Shown here: positions 1 through 6,722 of the stretch, in pieces | Layout of the letters: each line of letters begins with the position of its first letter | Numbering within the stretch: the stretch's first letter is position 1 | Assembly: GCA_036745195.1 (NCBI GenBank) | Contig: DAIOGO010000052.1 | Location: 1 to 17,315, forward strand | Direction of reading: 5' to 3' | DNA from: JBFHRE01 sp036745195 | GTDB lineage: Bacteria > Actinomycetota > Acidimicrobiia > Spongiisociales > ZC4RG35 | DNA length: 17,315 bases | Notes under the pieces: generated by a model | Told to the model about the DNA's origin: nothing | Seen by the model: only the letters and a program-made list of their open reading frames with translations | The model's database searches: none | Translations under genes and position numbers: made by a program

Positions 1-150
1 GAGCGAGGGGCCGGATTCCCGCGCCGGATCACCTATCTCATCGATCCGGAACTGGTGGTGCGGGAGGCGTATCTAGTCGGCCGTGACGAGACCGCCGGCC
101 ACGCCGAGGCAGTGCTGGCCGACCTGCTCCGTCACGCTTCCACCGGCTGA
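1..150 (+). CDS. Thioredoxin-fold protein, probably peroxiredoxin (C-terminal end, partial)
   Basis: Frame 1 is open from the window edge to a TGA at 148-150, giving the last 49 residues of a protein. The stretch RITYLIDPELVVREAYLVG, followed by HAEAVLADL and a short tail, has the form of the last beta-strands and C-terminal helix of AhpC/TSA (BCP-type) peroxiredoxins, where an 'R-x-T-[FY]-[LV]-I-D-P' strand precedes a final helix starting with His-Ala. Such enzymes reduce hydroperoxides with a cysteine that would lie upstream, outside the window, so catalysis cannot be checked. Another thioredoxin-like protein, such as a TlpA-type reductase, is possible. The next gene follows on the same strand after about 70 bases. 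The family call rests on a short segment and is moderate. Confidence 0.6.
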   Translation, partial: ERGAGFPRRITYLIDPELVVREAYLVGRDETAGHAEAVLADLLRHASTG

Positions 151-219
151 GGATCGCGGCCGCATCTGACGGTGGGGCCACTTAGGCTCATGATCGAGGC
201 GATGGTCGAAGGAGGCCTG

Positions 220-537
220 ATGACCAAGTATCTGTTGGTGTTCCACGGCGGGGGCATGCCCGCCAGCGAGGAAGAGGCGGCGGCAGTCACCGACGCCTGG
301 ATGAAGTGGTACGGGGAGATGGGAGCGGCGGTGGTCGACGGGGGCGACCCGGTTGGTCATGCCCACACCATCTCCAGCGACGGGTCGGTGGCAGACGGGG
401 GCGGGGCCAACCCGGTCACCGGTTACACCGTGATCTCGGCGGACGACATGGACGGGGCGGTCGCCATGGCCAAGCGGTCCCCCCATCTCACCTACGGTGG
501 TTCGGTCGAGGTGTGCGAACTCTTCAGCGTCATGTGA
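220..537 (+). CDS. YCII-related (DGPF-type) small protein
   Basis: A 105-residue protein starting MTKYLLVFHGGG. The N-terminal 'KYLL-hydrophobic' strand, a central WMKWYGEMG helix, 'VVDGGDPVG' and the late strand 'GYTVISADDMDGAVAMAKRSPHL' followed by 'GSVEVCELFSVM' match the layout of YCII/DGPF-domain proteins, which fold as a ferredoxin-like alpha/beta barrel. Family members are small, dimeric and mostly of unknown role; some are found beside ECF sigma factors, but none is seen here. I chose ATG 220 because GAAGGAGG (208-215) lies just upstream at Shine-Dalgarno distance; in-frame ATGs at 190 and 202 lack such a site and would add residues ahead of the conserved first strand. It is convergent with the dehydrogenase gene, with 23 bases between their stop codons. 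Confidence 0.8.
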   Translation: MTKYLLVFHGGGMPASEEEAAAVTDAWMKWYGEMGAAVVDGGDPVGHAHTISSDGSVADGGGANPVTGYTVISADDMDGAVAMAKRSPHLTYGGSVEVCELFSVM

Positions 538-546
538 CCCCGGCGA

Positions 547-564
547 GTGACCGTGGCCGGTCAC
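547..564. terminator. Candidate bidirectional hairpin between convergent genes
   Basis: GTGACC (547-552) and GGTCAC (559-564) form a perfect 6-bp stem with a 6-base loop, lying between the stop of the YCII-type gene and overlapping the stop codon of the minus-strand dehydrogenase. An overlapping alternative is GGCCG/CGGCC (55-59 and 64-68 of the same line, 555-568). There is no U-tract on either strand, so a terminator role rests on position and GC-rich stem only. Confidence 0.35.
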
Positions 565-1598
565 GGCCGGAAGGTGGCCTTGACGATTCCTCCCTCCCGG
601 GCGGCGAAGCGGCGGTAGAGGTCGGGGCCCTCGTCCAGCGGTCGGTCGGGATGGGTGATGATTTCGTCGGTCGGGAGCACGACGGCCCCGGATGAAACCA
701 GCGGCAGAACCTCGTCGAGGGTCGATCGAACCGGGGCTCGACCGGTGACAACCGTCAGGTTTCGGTCGTAGGCTTCCACCGGGGTGAAGGCGAACTCGCC
801 GGTGGTGGGGACGGCGATCACCGACAGGATCCCACCCGGGGCAACCAGGGAGAAGGCAGTCCGTTGGCCGTGGGGAGAACCACTCGCCTCGACGACGGCC
901 GGGAATCCCTCGATGGCCTCTGCCTCCGACGGGTCGATGGCGTGCGCCCCCAATCGCTCCGCCAAACGGCGCCGCTCCGGAACCGGATCGACCCCTACCA
1001 CCCGTCCCGAACCGAAATGACGCGCCGCCACCAACGCCAGCAACCCCACGGGACCGAGACCGACCACTGCTACCGCCCGGCCCTCGGGGGCCGCCCTGGC
1101 GATGGCGTGCCAGGCGGTGGGGAAGTTGTCTGCCAGCAGCAGGGCGGCGCCGTCGGCCAGCCCGGGTGGGATCGGCACCAGCGTGGAGTCGGCCAGCGGA
1201 ACCAGGAGCCGCTCGGCCTGGCCGCCATGCAGGGCCTGGTCCAGTGAGAGGTCGGGGTGGCCCCACCCGAACAGCCGGGAGTGGATGCAACGCGAGCTGA
1301 GTCCCTGACGGCAGGCGGTGCATACCCCACAGCTCACCGTGAACGGGACGATGACCCGATCCCCGGGCCGAAACCGCACCACTCCGCTCCCCACCTGCTC
1401 GACCGTTCCGATCGCTTCATGGCCGGCGGTCACCCCCGGAAGGAATGGTTCCCTGCCGAGGTACGGATGGAGGTCCGACCCGCACAAACCGGCCAGTTCG
1501 ACCCGGATGATCGCGTCGGCGGGCGCTGCGATCACCGGTTCGGCCAGGTTGGTGTGAAGTTCGATGGCCTCGGGACCGGCCAGGACGAGCCCTCGCAT
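561..1598 (-). CDS. Zinc-dependent alcohol dehydrogenase (MDR family)
   Basis: A 345-residue medium-chain dehydrogenase/reductase. Catalytic-zinc ligands are visible in 'GLCGSDLHPY' (Cys39) and 'AGHEAIG' (His60-Glu61); the structural-zinc lobe has four cysteines (90, 93, 96, 104) in CGVCTACRQGLSSRC; the Rossmann motif GLGPVG starts near residue 180, followed by an acidic 'VVGVDPVPERR' end of strand 2 that suggests NAD(H) rather than NADP(H). Length is normal for the family. Substrate cannot be told from sequence; many relatives are annotated as threonine or sorbitol dehydrogenase-like. I start at ATG 1598 because MRGLVLAGPEAIEL is the usual first strand and because TACAGT sits exactly 7 bases upstream, the leaderless-promoter spacing. 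A longer start at 1655 would add a non-conserved Arg-rich tail. It diverges from the gene at 1713. Confidence 0.9.
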   Translation of the reverse strand: MRGLVLAGPEAIELHTNLAEPVIAAPADAIIRVELAGLCGSDLHPYLGREPFLPGVTAGHEAIGTVEQVGSGVVRFRPGDRVIVPFTVSCGVCTACRQGLSSRCIHSRLFGWGHPDLSLDQALHGGQAERLLVPLADSTLVPIPPGLADGAALLLADNFPTAWHAIARAAPEGRAVAVVGLGPVGLLALVAARHFGSGRVVGVDPVPERRRLAERLGAHAIDPSEAEAIEGFPAVVEASGSPHGQRTAFSLVAPGGILSVIAVPTTGEFAFTPVEAYDRNLTVVTGRAPVRSTLDEVLPLVSSGAVVLPTDEIITHPDRPLDEGPDLYRRFAAREGGIVKATFRP

Positions 1599-1605
1599 CC
1601 GCCCC

Positions 1606-1611
1606 ACTGTA
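1606..1611 (-). promoter_or_regulatory. Leaderless -10 element of the dehydrogenase gene
   Basis: On the minus strand TACAGT is followed by exactly 7 bases and then the ATG at 1598, so transcription would begin at or very near the A of the start codon. No convincing -35 is visible. Four other genes in this window share the same TANNNT-N7-start arrangement. Confidence 0.5.
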
Positions 1612-1677
1612 CGGGCGGAGGGGTTCCGGCGGTGGGACGGCCGGACCTGGTCCACTCAACAAGCGGAGGCTTCTGCC

Positions 1678-1683
1678 GATAAT
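1678..1683 (+). promoter_or_regulatory. Possible -10 element of the 1713 gene
   Basis: GATAAT, five of six matches to TATAAT, would give a leader of about 20 bases carrying AGGAG (1703-1707) ahead of ATG 1713. No clear -35 is present, and the first base departs from TANNNT, so this is tentative. Confidence 0.2.
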
Positions 1684-1712
1684 GAGTACCAAGCGGCTTC
1701 TCAGGAGACGGC

Positions 1713-2513
1713 ATGGCGACTTTGGTCGACGAATTGACGGCACGGGACCTCGCCACCCTCGCCGCCGTCACCGGGTCCGAACCCGAGGATCTCGCCGCCG
1801 AATTGCGACGCCGGCCGTGGCGGATCCACGATCTCCTGTCCGACGAGGCCGTGTTCGATTCGGTGCTCGACCGCCACTCCCACCCGGCCCGGTTGGTTTC
1901 ACCGGTGCTGCTGTTTGCGGTCCTCATCCACCGGGCGGCCGACGAGTTGCGTGATGCCCCCTACGTCAACGACTGGACCGGCCCTCGCTCGCGGCTCCCG
2001 GTCTTCGATGTGGCTCCCCTCAACGAGTACCTGGACGACTTCGGGCGGATGGCGTTCCTGGCCAGGCTTCTGGCATCGTTCGCCGTGCCCGAGCCGCTCC
2101 CGGTCCCGGAGGAGAATCCGTTCGATCTGGTCGCCCTGTCCGGCTGGCTCGATTCCGTTCCCGACCGTCTCGGTCTGATGCGGCGGATGGGGGATCTGGC
2201 CCTGTTCCTGTCGGGTGTGTTCCCCGATCGGACCGGCTCCCGTCCCCTGTTGCCGGTCGATGCCGAGCGGCTGGGTCGGGGGGTGGGCATGAGCGCCGAC
2301 GAGATCCTCGCCCTGTGTGATCCGGTCGGCCTCGCTCCCGGGCTCACCGCCTTCGAGACGCTGGGAGCGCGCTGGTACGAGACATCGCTCTCCAGCCAGC
2401 CTCCGGTGGTGGGCGACGTCGCCCACCGCTTCTCGGCGGCCCGCCGGGTGCTCAATCACATCGCCGATACCCAGTTGTACCGGCTCGAAACGGGTTTCCC
2501 GCTCGCCTCGTAG
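1713..2513 (+). CDS. Conserved-looking hypothetical protein, mostly alpha-helical
   Basis: A 266-residue protein that I do not recognise. It starts at ATG 1713 after a clear AGGAG (1703-1707). It has no signal peptide and no long membrane segment; 'LVSPVLLFAVLIHRAADEL' (about residues 61-80) is the most hydrophobic helix but is amphipathic. The N-terminal part (LTARDLATLAAVTGSEPEDLAAELRRRPWRIHDLLSD) looks like a helical bundle, and the C-terminal part has an Arg/Trp/His-bearing helix 'GARWYETS...VAHRFSAARRVLNHIADTQLYRLE' that resembles ligand-contact or packing helices. There are no Cys pairs, nucleotide-binding loops or HTH that I can defend. Strong G/C at third codon positions and a good ribosome site make it a real gene. 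It is convergent with the PhoX-type gene across the 2541-2572 hairpin and diverges from the dehydrogenase. Confidence 0.8.
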   Translation: MATLVDELTARDLATLAAVTGSEPEDLAAELRRRPWRIHDLLSDEAVFDSVLDRHSHPARLVSPVLLFAVLIHRAADELRDAPYVNDWTGPRSRLPVFDVAPLNEYLDDFGRMAFLARLLASFAVPEPLPVPEENPFDLVALSGWLDSVPDRLGLMRRMGDLALFLSGVFPDRTGSRPLLPVDAERLGRGVGMSADEILALCDPVGLAPGLTAFETLGARWYETSLSSQPPVVGDVAHRFSAARRVLNHIADTQLYRLETGFPLAS

Positions 2514-2540
2514 GCGCGAAGGGGTCCCCCTGAAAGGGGT

Positions 2541-2572
2541 TGGGGGAGCGCCCCCGAAGGAGCGCTCCCCCA
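2541..2572. terminator. Strong bidirectional hairpin between convergent genes
   Basis: TGGGGGAGCGC (2541-2551) and its exact reverse complement (2562-2572) form an 11-bp GC-rich stem with a 10-base loop, located between the stop codons of the 1713 gene and the minus-strand PhoX-type gene. A palindrome GGGGTCCCC (2521-2529) and a CCCC/GGGG pair lie just before it. There is no U-tract, as is common for high-GC actinobacterial terminators, so it probably serves both strands. Confidence 0.65.
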
Positions 2573-2587
2573 GCTCGAGAGCAATGG

Positions 2588-4330
2588 CTAGATGCCCGGG
2601 ATCTTGATCAGGAGCAGCTGTCCGCCTTCGCGCTTGTAGGTGAAGTCGGGGAAGCCGTCACCGTTGTTGTCGTCTCCATCCGCCTTCTCCACCCACAGGG
2701 TGTGGGCTTGAACATCGATGAGGAACGCCCCCGGACCGAAGGCGGCCGAGGCGTCGACGATGCCCGAGGCTTCCCAGCCGCCCAGGTTCCCGCGAGGTCG
2801 CCCGTCGACGTCGGTCGGTCCGCCATCGGCCGATTGATTGACCGACGCCACCACCTGAGGTGTTCCAACGAACGGCACGTACCACAGCCGCCCGGTCGTC
2901 GCCGCCGGGTCGGTCGACCCGAACGGGAATTGCTGGCTCGAGCCCGGGTCCTCGGTCAGGAGCAGCCCGGTGGCGGTGGTCTCGATGTTGTCGGGCTGGT
3001 GGACCTCGTTCAGTGTCTTGACCGGGTTGTCGTCACCTTCCACCTGGATCGAGAGCGAGGTCACCACCGTCGGGTCGTTGGGGTCGAGCACCATCTTCCA
3101 CACCCGACCGTTGGTAGACCGACCCGGCTGGGACGCTCCGGCGGTTCCCCGCCCCGAGTCGACCACGTAGACGACGTTGCCCATCCCGGGTCGCTTGTCG
3201 TAGGCGATATCCTCGACCCGGACGAACTGGAATACGTTGTTGAGATCGCTCCAGTATTCGAGCACCCACTGAGGTCCGTCGACGCCGACCGGCGTCACCG
3301 AGCGAAGGTCGCGCTGCCAGCTCCCGTTGGTCGGTGGGAGGGGGTAACCGAGGTCGGCCGCCTTTATCTCCGAACCATCCGGGTTGAGCCCGGTGGCGAT
3401 GTTGCGCGGCACCTTGATGAAACGACCGCTGATGCTCGTCGCCGAACCAGGCGTGAAGTCGTAGTAGTCGGTGTATCCGGGAGTGTCGGAGACGAACGCC
3501 CACAACTCACCTTCATCGGCGAGAAGGGCGTCGGTGTCCGGGGCGATGTAGGAGTAGAGCTGTGACTGGGCGGGCACCGTTTGCGCAGGGAGAGGCCCAC
3601 CGGGCGGGATCGTGAGCGACCCGCTCGTGAAGGTGTCGTCACCCGAGAGGACCACCGGGTGGCCGTAGCCGGGGATCGCCACCGCGTTCTCGTGGTTGTG
3701 GCGGCCCATCCCGTGGATCTCGTAGGTCTTCCCGGTCCGGACATCGAGCGCCACCACCAGGCCGGCCTCCCGCTCGGCCGGATCGCCGATCGCCGGCGGC
3801 CACGACGCCTCCTGGCGAAGGACATAGTCGGGCGACTCCTCATTGGTGAGCAGTACCTCGCGGTCGAAGCCTTCCGCCGAGGTGGCAAGGTAGTTCGAGC
3901 AGAACCGCTGATACCCGGCGGCGGAGGCGATGGCGAACGAGCCGTTGAGCACCCCGGCCGAGTGCTGGTTGAGGATCAGCTTGCTCACCTGGGCGTTGTC
4001 GAAGTCGTTCTCACCGTTGGCGGCGGTGGGGTTGGCGGTGATGTAGGGGAAGGGGACCTTGCTGGTCTCGTGGTTGACGTACACGTCGACCCGGCCCTGA
4101 CCACGTGGACGTACCGAGATCCCGTCGGGGATCGATTCGAAGCGGAAACCACTGGGGAGCACATCACCCACGGTCAGCAACGGGGTGACCTCGACCCCGA
4201 CCATCACCGGCGTCAGCATCGAGGGTTGTGAAGTCTTGAATCCACTCTCGCCGGGAGCGGCGGCGACCGGCCCCATCAGCACCAGGGTCGTCAGCACGGC
4301 GCTCAGGCCTGCCAGCAATGGTCTACGCAT
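2588..4330 (-). CDS. Secreted PhoX/DUF839-family phosphatase-like protein
   Basis: A 580-residue exported protein. Residues 1-25 are a signal peptide (MRRPLLAGL, hydrophobic core, cleavage near PVAAA-PG). PhoX-like landmarks follow in order: VDVYVNHETS (NHE at 86-88), GMGRHNHENAVAI (207-219), VVLSGDDTF (about 227-234), FVRVEDIAYD (369-378), HQPDNIE (444-450), and a C-terminal WEASGIVDAS...AFLIDVQAH block (519-543). Near the end, DGDDNNGDGFPDF (551-563) is an Asp-rich loop of the calcium-binding kind. PhoX enzymes are beta-propeller phosphomonoesterases that use Ca and Fe; that activity is known for the family and only inferred here. Close DUF839 relatives may be esterase-like or structural. 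Twin arginines are absent from the signal (only RR at positions 2-3 without the Tat motif), unlike classical PhoX. ATG 4330 has AGGAG-type bases about 10 upstream. Confidence 0.7.
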   Translation of the reverse strand: MRRPLLAGLSAVLTTLVLMGPVAAAPGESGFKTSQPSMLTPVMVGVEVTPLLTVGDVLPSGFRFESIPDGISVRPRGQGRVDVYVNHETSKVPFPYITANPTAANGENDFDNAQVSKLILNQHSAGVLNGSFAIASAAGYQRFCSNYLATSAEGFDREVLLTNEESPDYVLRQEASWPPAIGDPAEREAGLVVALDVRTGKTYEIHGMGRHNHENAVAIPGYGHPVVLSGDDTFTSGSLTIPPGGPLPAQTVPAQSQLYSYIAPDTDALLADEGELWAFVSDTPGYTDYYDFTPGSATSISGRFIKVPRNIATGLNPDGSEIKAADLGYPLPPTNGSWQRDLRSVTPVGVDGPQWVLEYWSDLNNVFQFVRVEDIAYDKRPGMGNVVYVVDSGRGTAGASQPGRSTNGRVWKMVLDPNDPTVVTSLSIQVEGDDNPVKTLNEVHQPDNIETTATGLLLTEDPGSSQQFPFGSTDPAATTGRLWYVPFVGTPQVVASVNQSADGGPTDVDGRPRGNLGGWEASGIVDASAAFGPGAFLIDVQAHTLWVEKADGDDNNGDGFPDFTYKREGGQLLLIKIPGI

Positions 4331-4399
4331 CTCGATGCACTCCTCTCCTCAACCGGGTCACTGCGAACCGAGGCGCAGCGCCCACTCCCATGGTCATCG

Positions 4400-4419
4400 C
4401 CCTGGGTTGGCTGCCAGGG
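4400..4419 (-). terminator. Weak hairpin downstream of the dienoyl-CoA isomerase gene
   Basis: CCCTGG (4400-4405) and CCAGGG (4414-4419) form a 6-bp stem with an 8-base loop in the 146-base gap between the isomerase stop and the PhoX-type start, both on the minus strand. It could end isomerase transcription, but there is no U-tract and the stem is short. Confidence 0.25.
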
Positions 4420-4429
4420 GCCTCAGTTG

Positions 4430-4435
4430 AAGGTA
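4430..4435 (-). promoter_or_regulatory. Possible extended -10 for the PhoX-type gene
   Basis: Read on the minus strand this is TACCTT preceded by TGG, an extended -10 form, about 95 bases before ATG 4330. No good -35 is visible, and I see no convincing PhoP box (11-base-spaced GTTCACC-type repeats) nearby. Confidence 0.22.
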
Positions 4436-4476
4436 CCAGCGTCCACTGTCACGTGCGGCCAGAACCAGGCCCGGAG

Positions 4477-5280
4477 TCAGGTCCCGGTGTAGTCGGGAGG
4501 ACGCTGCTCGAGGTGGGCGGCCAGCGCCTCGCCGAGATCGTTCGACTCGAGGAAGGAGGTGTTCCACAGGGCGATGTGGTCGAGGGCAGCGGTGGTGCTC
4601 ATACCGGCTTCGGCGTGGAGCACTGCCTTGATCCCTCGCACCACCAGGGGCGAGTTGGCGGCGATCTTCTCCGCCAGGGCCACCGCTCCCGTCTCCAGCG
4701 CCGCCCGATCGGGGAAGCATCGATTCACGAGCCCGATCCGGGCCGCTTCATCTCCGTCGATGTCGCCCCCGGTGTACATCAACTCGGCGGCGTGCCCGGC
4801 GGCGATGACCTTGGGGAGTCGTTGCATGGTGCCCACATCGGCGATCAGCCCCATGCGCGTCTCCCTCACCCCCAGCACCGCATCGGCGGTGGCCAGCCGG
4901 ATGTCACAGGCCGTAATCAGGTCGATCCCGGCACCCAGGCAATAGCCGTGGATGGCGGCGATCACCGGAACCGGGCAGGTCTCGAAAGCGGTCATCGTGG
5001 ACTGCAGCCGCTTCACCTGCTGGTACATCCGCATGTTTCGATCGGCCGGGGAGGCGCCGTCGGCCTGAAGACCCATCAGCATGGCCAGGTCTATCCCGAC
5101 CGTGAACGAGTCACCCCGGCCGGCCACGATCACCACCCGCACCTCGTCTCGCCCCGCCAGTTCCTCCACGGCGGCAGGGATGTCGGCCCACATGTCTGCC
5201 GCAAGGGCGTTCTTCTTGGCCGGTCGATTGAGCCACAGCCGCCCGACGTGGCCGGTCACTTCGATCTCGATGTGCTCCAT
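4477..5280 (-). CDS. Delta3,5-delta2,4-dienoyl-CoA isomerase-like crotonase
   Basis: A 267-residue crotonase-fold protein expected to act on fatty acyl-CoA in beta-oxidation. The opening 'HVGRLWLNRPAKKNAL' and the oxyanion-hole segments GRGDSFTVGIDL (about 54-64) and HGYCLGAGIDLITACDIR (111-128) define the superfamily. The more specific call comes from VRETRMGLIADVGTMQRLPKVI and the C-terminal 'ALWNTSFLESNDLGEAL' stretch, which resemble mitochondrial ECH1. The three acidic residues known in that enzyme have equivalents here: Asp120, Glu140 and Asp148. Substrate is inferred; a plain enoyl-CoA hydratase is the alternative. I chose ATG 5280, which gives the usual N-terminus and has TATCCT exactly 7 bases upstream. 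ATG 5307 is the other candidate, adding nine residues. It is divergent from the LpqF-type gene. Confidence 0.83.
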   Translation of the reverse strand: MEHIEIEVTGHVGRLWLNRPAKKNALAADMWADIPAAVEELAGRDEVRVVIVAGRGDSFTVGIDLAMLMGLQADGASPADRNMRMYQQVKRLQSTMTAFETCPVPVIAAIHGYCLGAGIDLITACDIRLATADAVLGVRETRMGLIADVGTMQRLPKVIAAGHAAELMYTGGDIDGDEAARIGLVNRCFPDRAALETGAVALAEKIAANSPLVVRGIKAVLHAEAGMSTTAALDHIALWNTSFLESNDLGEALAAHLEQRPPDYTGT

Positions 5281-5287
5281 CTCCCTG

Positions 5288-5293
5288 AGGATA
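5288..5293 (-). promoter_or_regulatory. Leaderless -10 element of the isomerase gene
   Basis: On the minus strand TATCCT is followed by 7 bases and the ATG at 5280. If correct, the start at 5280 is the real one and the AGGGAG touching the ATG is not a ribosome-binding site. Confidence 0.4.
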
Positions 5294-5354
5294 CGACCCG
5301 TCGACATCGATTCCGATTGTGCGTCGGCCCGGCGGTCGACCAACATCGACCCCC

Positions 5355-6677
5355 GTGCGAAAGAACTGGCTCGTGCTGGCCTTGGCCCTGCTGGCCGCCT
5401 GTGCCGGGGGCAACGTTCCCCAGCCGGTGATCGGAGCCCCGGCGGACGATCCGGTGCGTTCCCAACTGGAGTGGTTCGCCGCCCGGCTCAACGAGGGTTC
5501 GGTGGCGGCGGAGGACTACTCGGCCCGATTCGTCGACGAGTTCCGGGCCCGGGTCCCATTCGAGACGGCGTTCCTTCCGGTGTTTGCCGGGATGGAATCG
5601 GGGGCGGGGGAATGGAGACTCATCGGTCTCGATCTGACCGGGTCTGGTGGCGAGGGGCTGCTGGCGGCAGCCGGAGAGCGGATGCGTGTCCAGATCGAGG
5701 TCGAGCCGGAGCCGCCCCATCGCATCGTGGATCTGCTGGTGCAGCCGGTGATGATCTCCAACCCCCCCACCCGCTACGAGGAGGTGGTGGATCCGTTGCG
5801 CCGCTACGGGGAGATCGGCTTCCTGGCGGCGGACGTGACCGCCGGGAGCTGCGACGAAGCCCTCTTCGAGTCGGGGGCGGACGAGGTCTTCCCGATCGCC
5901 GGGGCGTCCCGTCTCTACGTGGTGTCGGCGGTGGCCGGGAAGGTAGCCTCCGGCTCCCTGGACTGGGATTCCCCCGTCACCATCGAGGACCGGTTGCGGA
6001 GCCATCCGCAGGGAGTGCTGCGGTTGGTCGAGGCGGGAGAGAAGCGCACCGTCGCCGAACTGTTGTTCATGTCGCTCGCCCGGAGCGACAACGGGGCCAC
6101 CGATCATCTGTTGGAGGCGGTCGGTCGGGAGGCGGTCGAGTCGGCCCTCGAGACGAGCGGGAATTCGGCGGTCGACCGCAACCTCCCGTTTCTCGCCACC
6201 CGTCAGGTCGCTGCTCTCAAGATCGGGGCGGAGCGAGGCCGGCTGTCCGAATACGCCGGGGCGCCGGCCGCGAGCCGGGTCGAGATCCTCGAATCGTTCG
6301 AGGACGAGGCGTTGACCGGCATCGACATCCCGTCACAGCCGGTCGAGGTCGAAACCGTCGAGTGGTTTGCCTCCCCCCGTGACCTATGCGAGCTGATGAC
6401 GGGGCTGTGGGATCTCGCCCGCCTCCCGGGGATGGAGCCTCTGTCCGCCGCCCTCTCCGACGAGCCGGGGATCGCTCCGGAAGCGGGCCGCTGGTCCCAG
6501 GTCTGGTTCGCGGGCGGGTCGGAGCCGGGAGTGTTGACCCTGGTGTGGCTGACCGAGGACGAAGCCGGCGACCGGCAGGTCACGGTGGGATCGATCGTCA
6601 ACCCGAACAAGGCGTTTCCGACCATCGACGCCACCTTGCTGCTGGCGGCGGGGCGAGATCTGGCCGGGGCCGGCTGA
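5355..6677 (+). CDS. LpqF/Cpe-type lipoprotein with degenerate class A beta-lactamase fold
   Basis: A 440-residue lipoprotein. From GTG 5355 the N-terminus is VRKNWLVLALALLAAC-AGG, a short basic region, hydrophobic core and lipobox with Cys16 as lipidation site. Residues about 30-130 (QLEWFAARLNEG...FVDEFRARVPFETAF...GEWRLIGLDL) resemble the N-terminal domain seen before the lactamase domain in mycobacterial LpqF and Streptomyces ORF12/Cpe. The rest follows the serine-hydrolase pattern: FPIAGASRLYVV, then TVAELLFMSLARSDNGATDHLL and 'NLPFLATRQVAALKI'. The SDN motif is intact (244-246), but the SxxK nucleophile and lysine positions read Gly183 and Arg186, and the KTG box is AGG (386-388). It should therefore lack normal acyl-enzyme chemistry and may be a binding or scaffold protein at the membrane surface. 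A longer start at 5319 would spoil the signal peptide. Confidence 0.82.
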   Translation: MRKNWLVLALALLAACAGGNVPQPVIGAPADDPVRSQLEWFAARLNEGSVAAEDYSARFVDEFRARVPFETAFLPVFAGMESGAGEWRLIGLDLTGSGGEGLLAAAGERMRVQIEVEPEPPHRIVDLLVQPVMISNPPTRYEEVVDPLRRYGEIGFLAADVTAGSCDEALFESGADEVFPIAGASRLYVVSAVAGKVASGSLDWDSPVTIEDRLRSHPQGVLRLVEAGEKRTVAELLFMSLARSDNGATDHLLEAVGREAVESALETSGNSAVDRNLPFLATRQVAALKIGAERGRLSEYAGAPAASRVEILESFEDEALTGIDIPSQPVEVETVEWFASPRDLCELMTGLWDLARLPGMEPLSAALSDEPGIAPEAGRWSQVWFAGGSEPGVLTLVWLTEDEAGDRQVTVGSIVNPNKAFPTIDATLLLAAGRDLAGAG

Positions 6678-6709
6678 GTCACCGGATTCGTTTGGGCGGG
6701 GCCGCTCGG

Positions 6710-6715
6710 TAACGT
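6710..6715 (+). promoter_or_regulatory. Leaderless -10 element of the DUF885 gene
   Basis: TAACGT is followed by exactly 7 bases and ATG 6723. TTCGTT (6687-6692) lies 17 bases before it and may be a weak -35. There is no Shine-Dalgarno sequence ahead of the ATG, which fits a leaderless message. Confidence 0.5.
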
Positions 6716-6722
6716 CCGCACC

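Noticed and set aside
73..1323. A 416-codon minus-strand open frame
   Set aside because: It crosses the YCII-type gene and reads the dehydrogenase region in the wrong frame; the product is Arg/Gly/Pro-rich.
4331..4380. PhoP (Pho box) operator upstream of the PhoX-type gene
   Set aside because: Two CGGTT repeats exist on the minus strand but are about 15 bases apart rather than 11 and match the GTTCACC consensus poorly.
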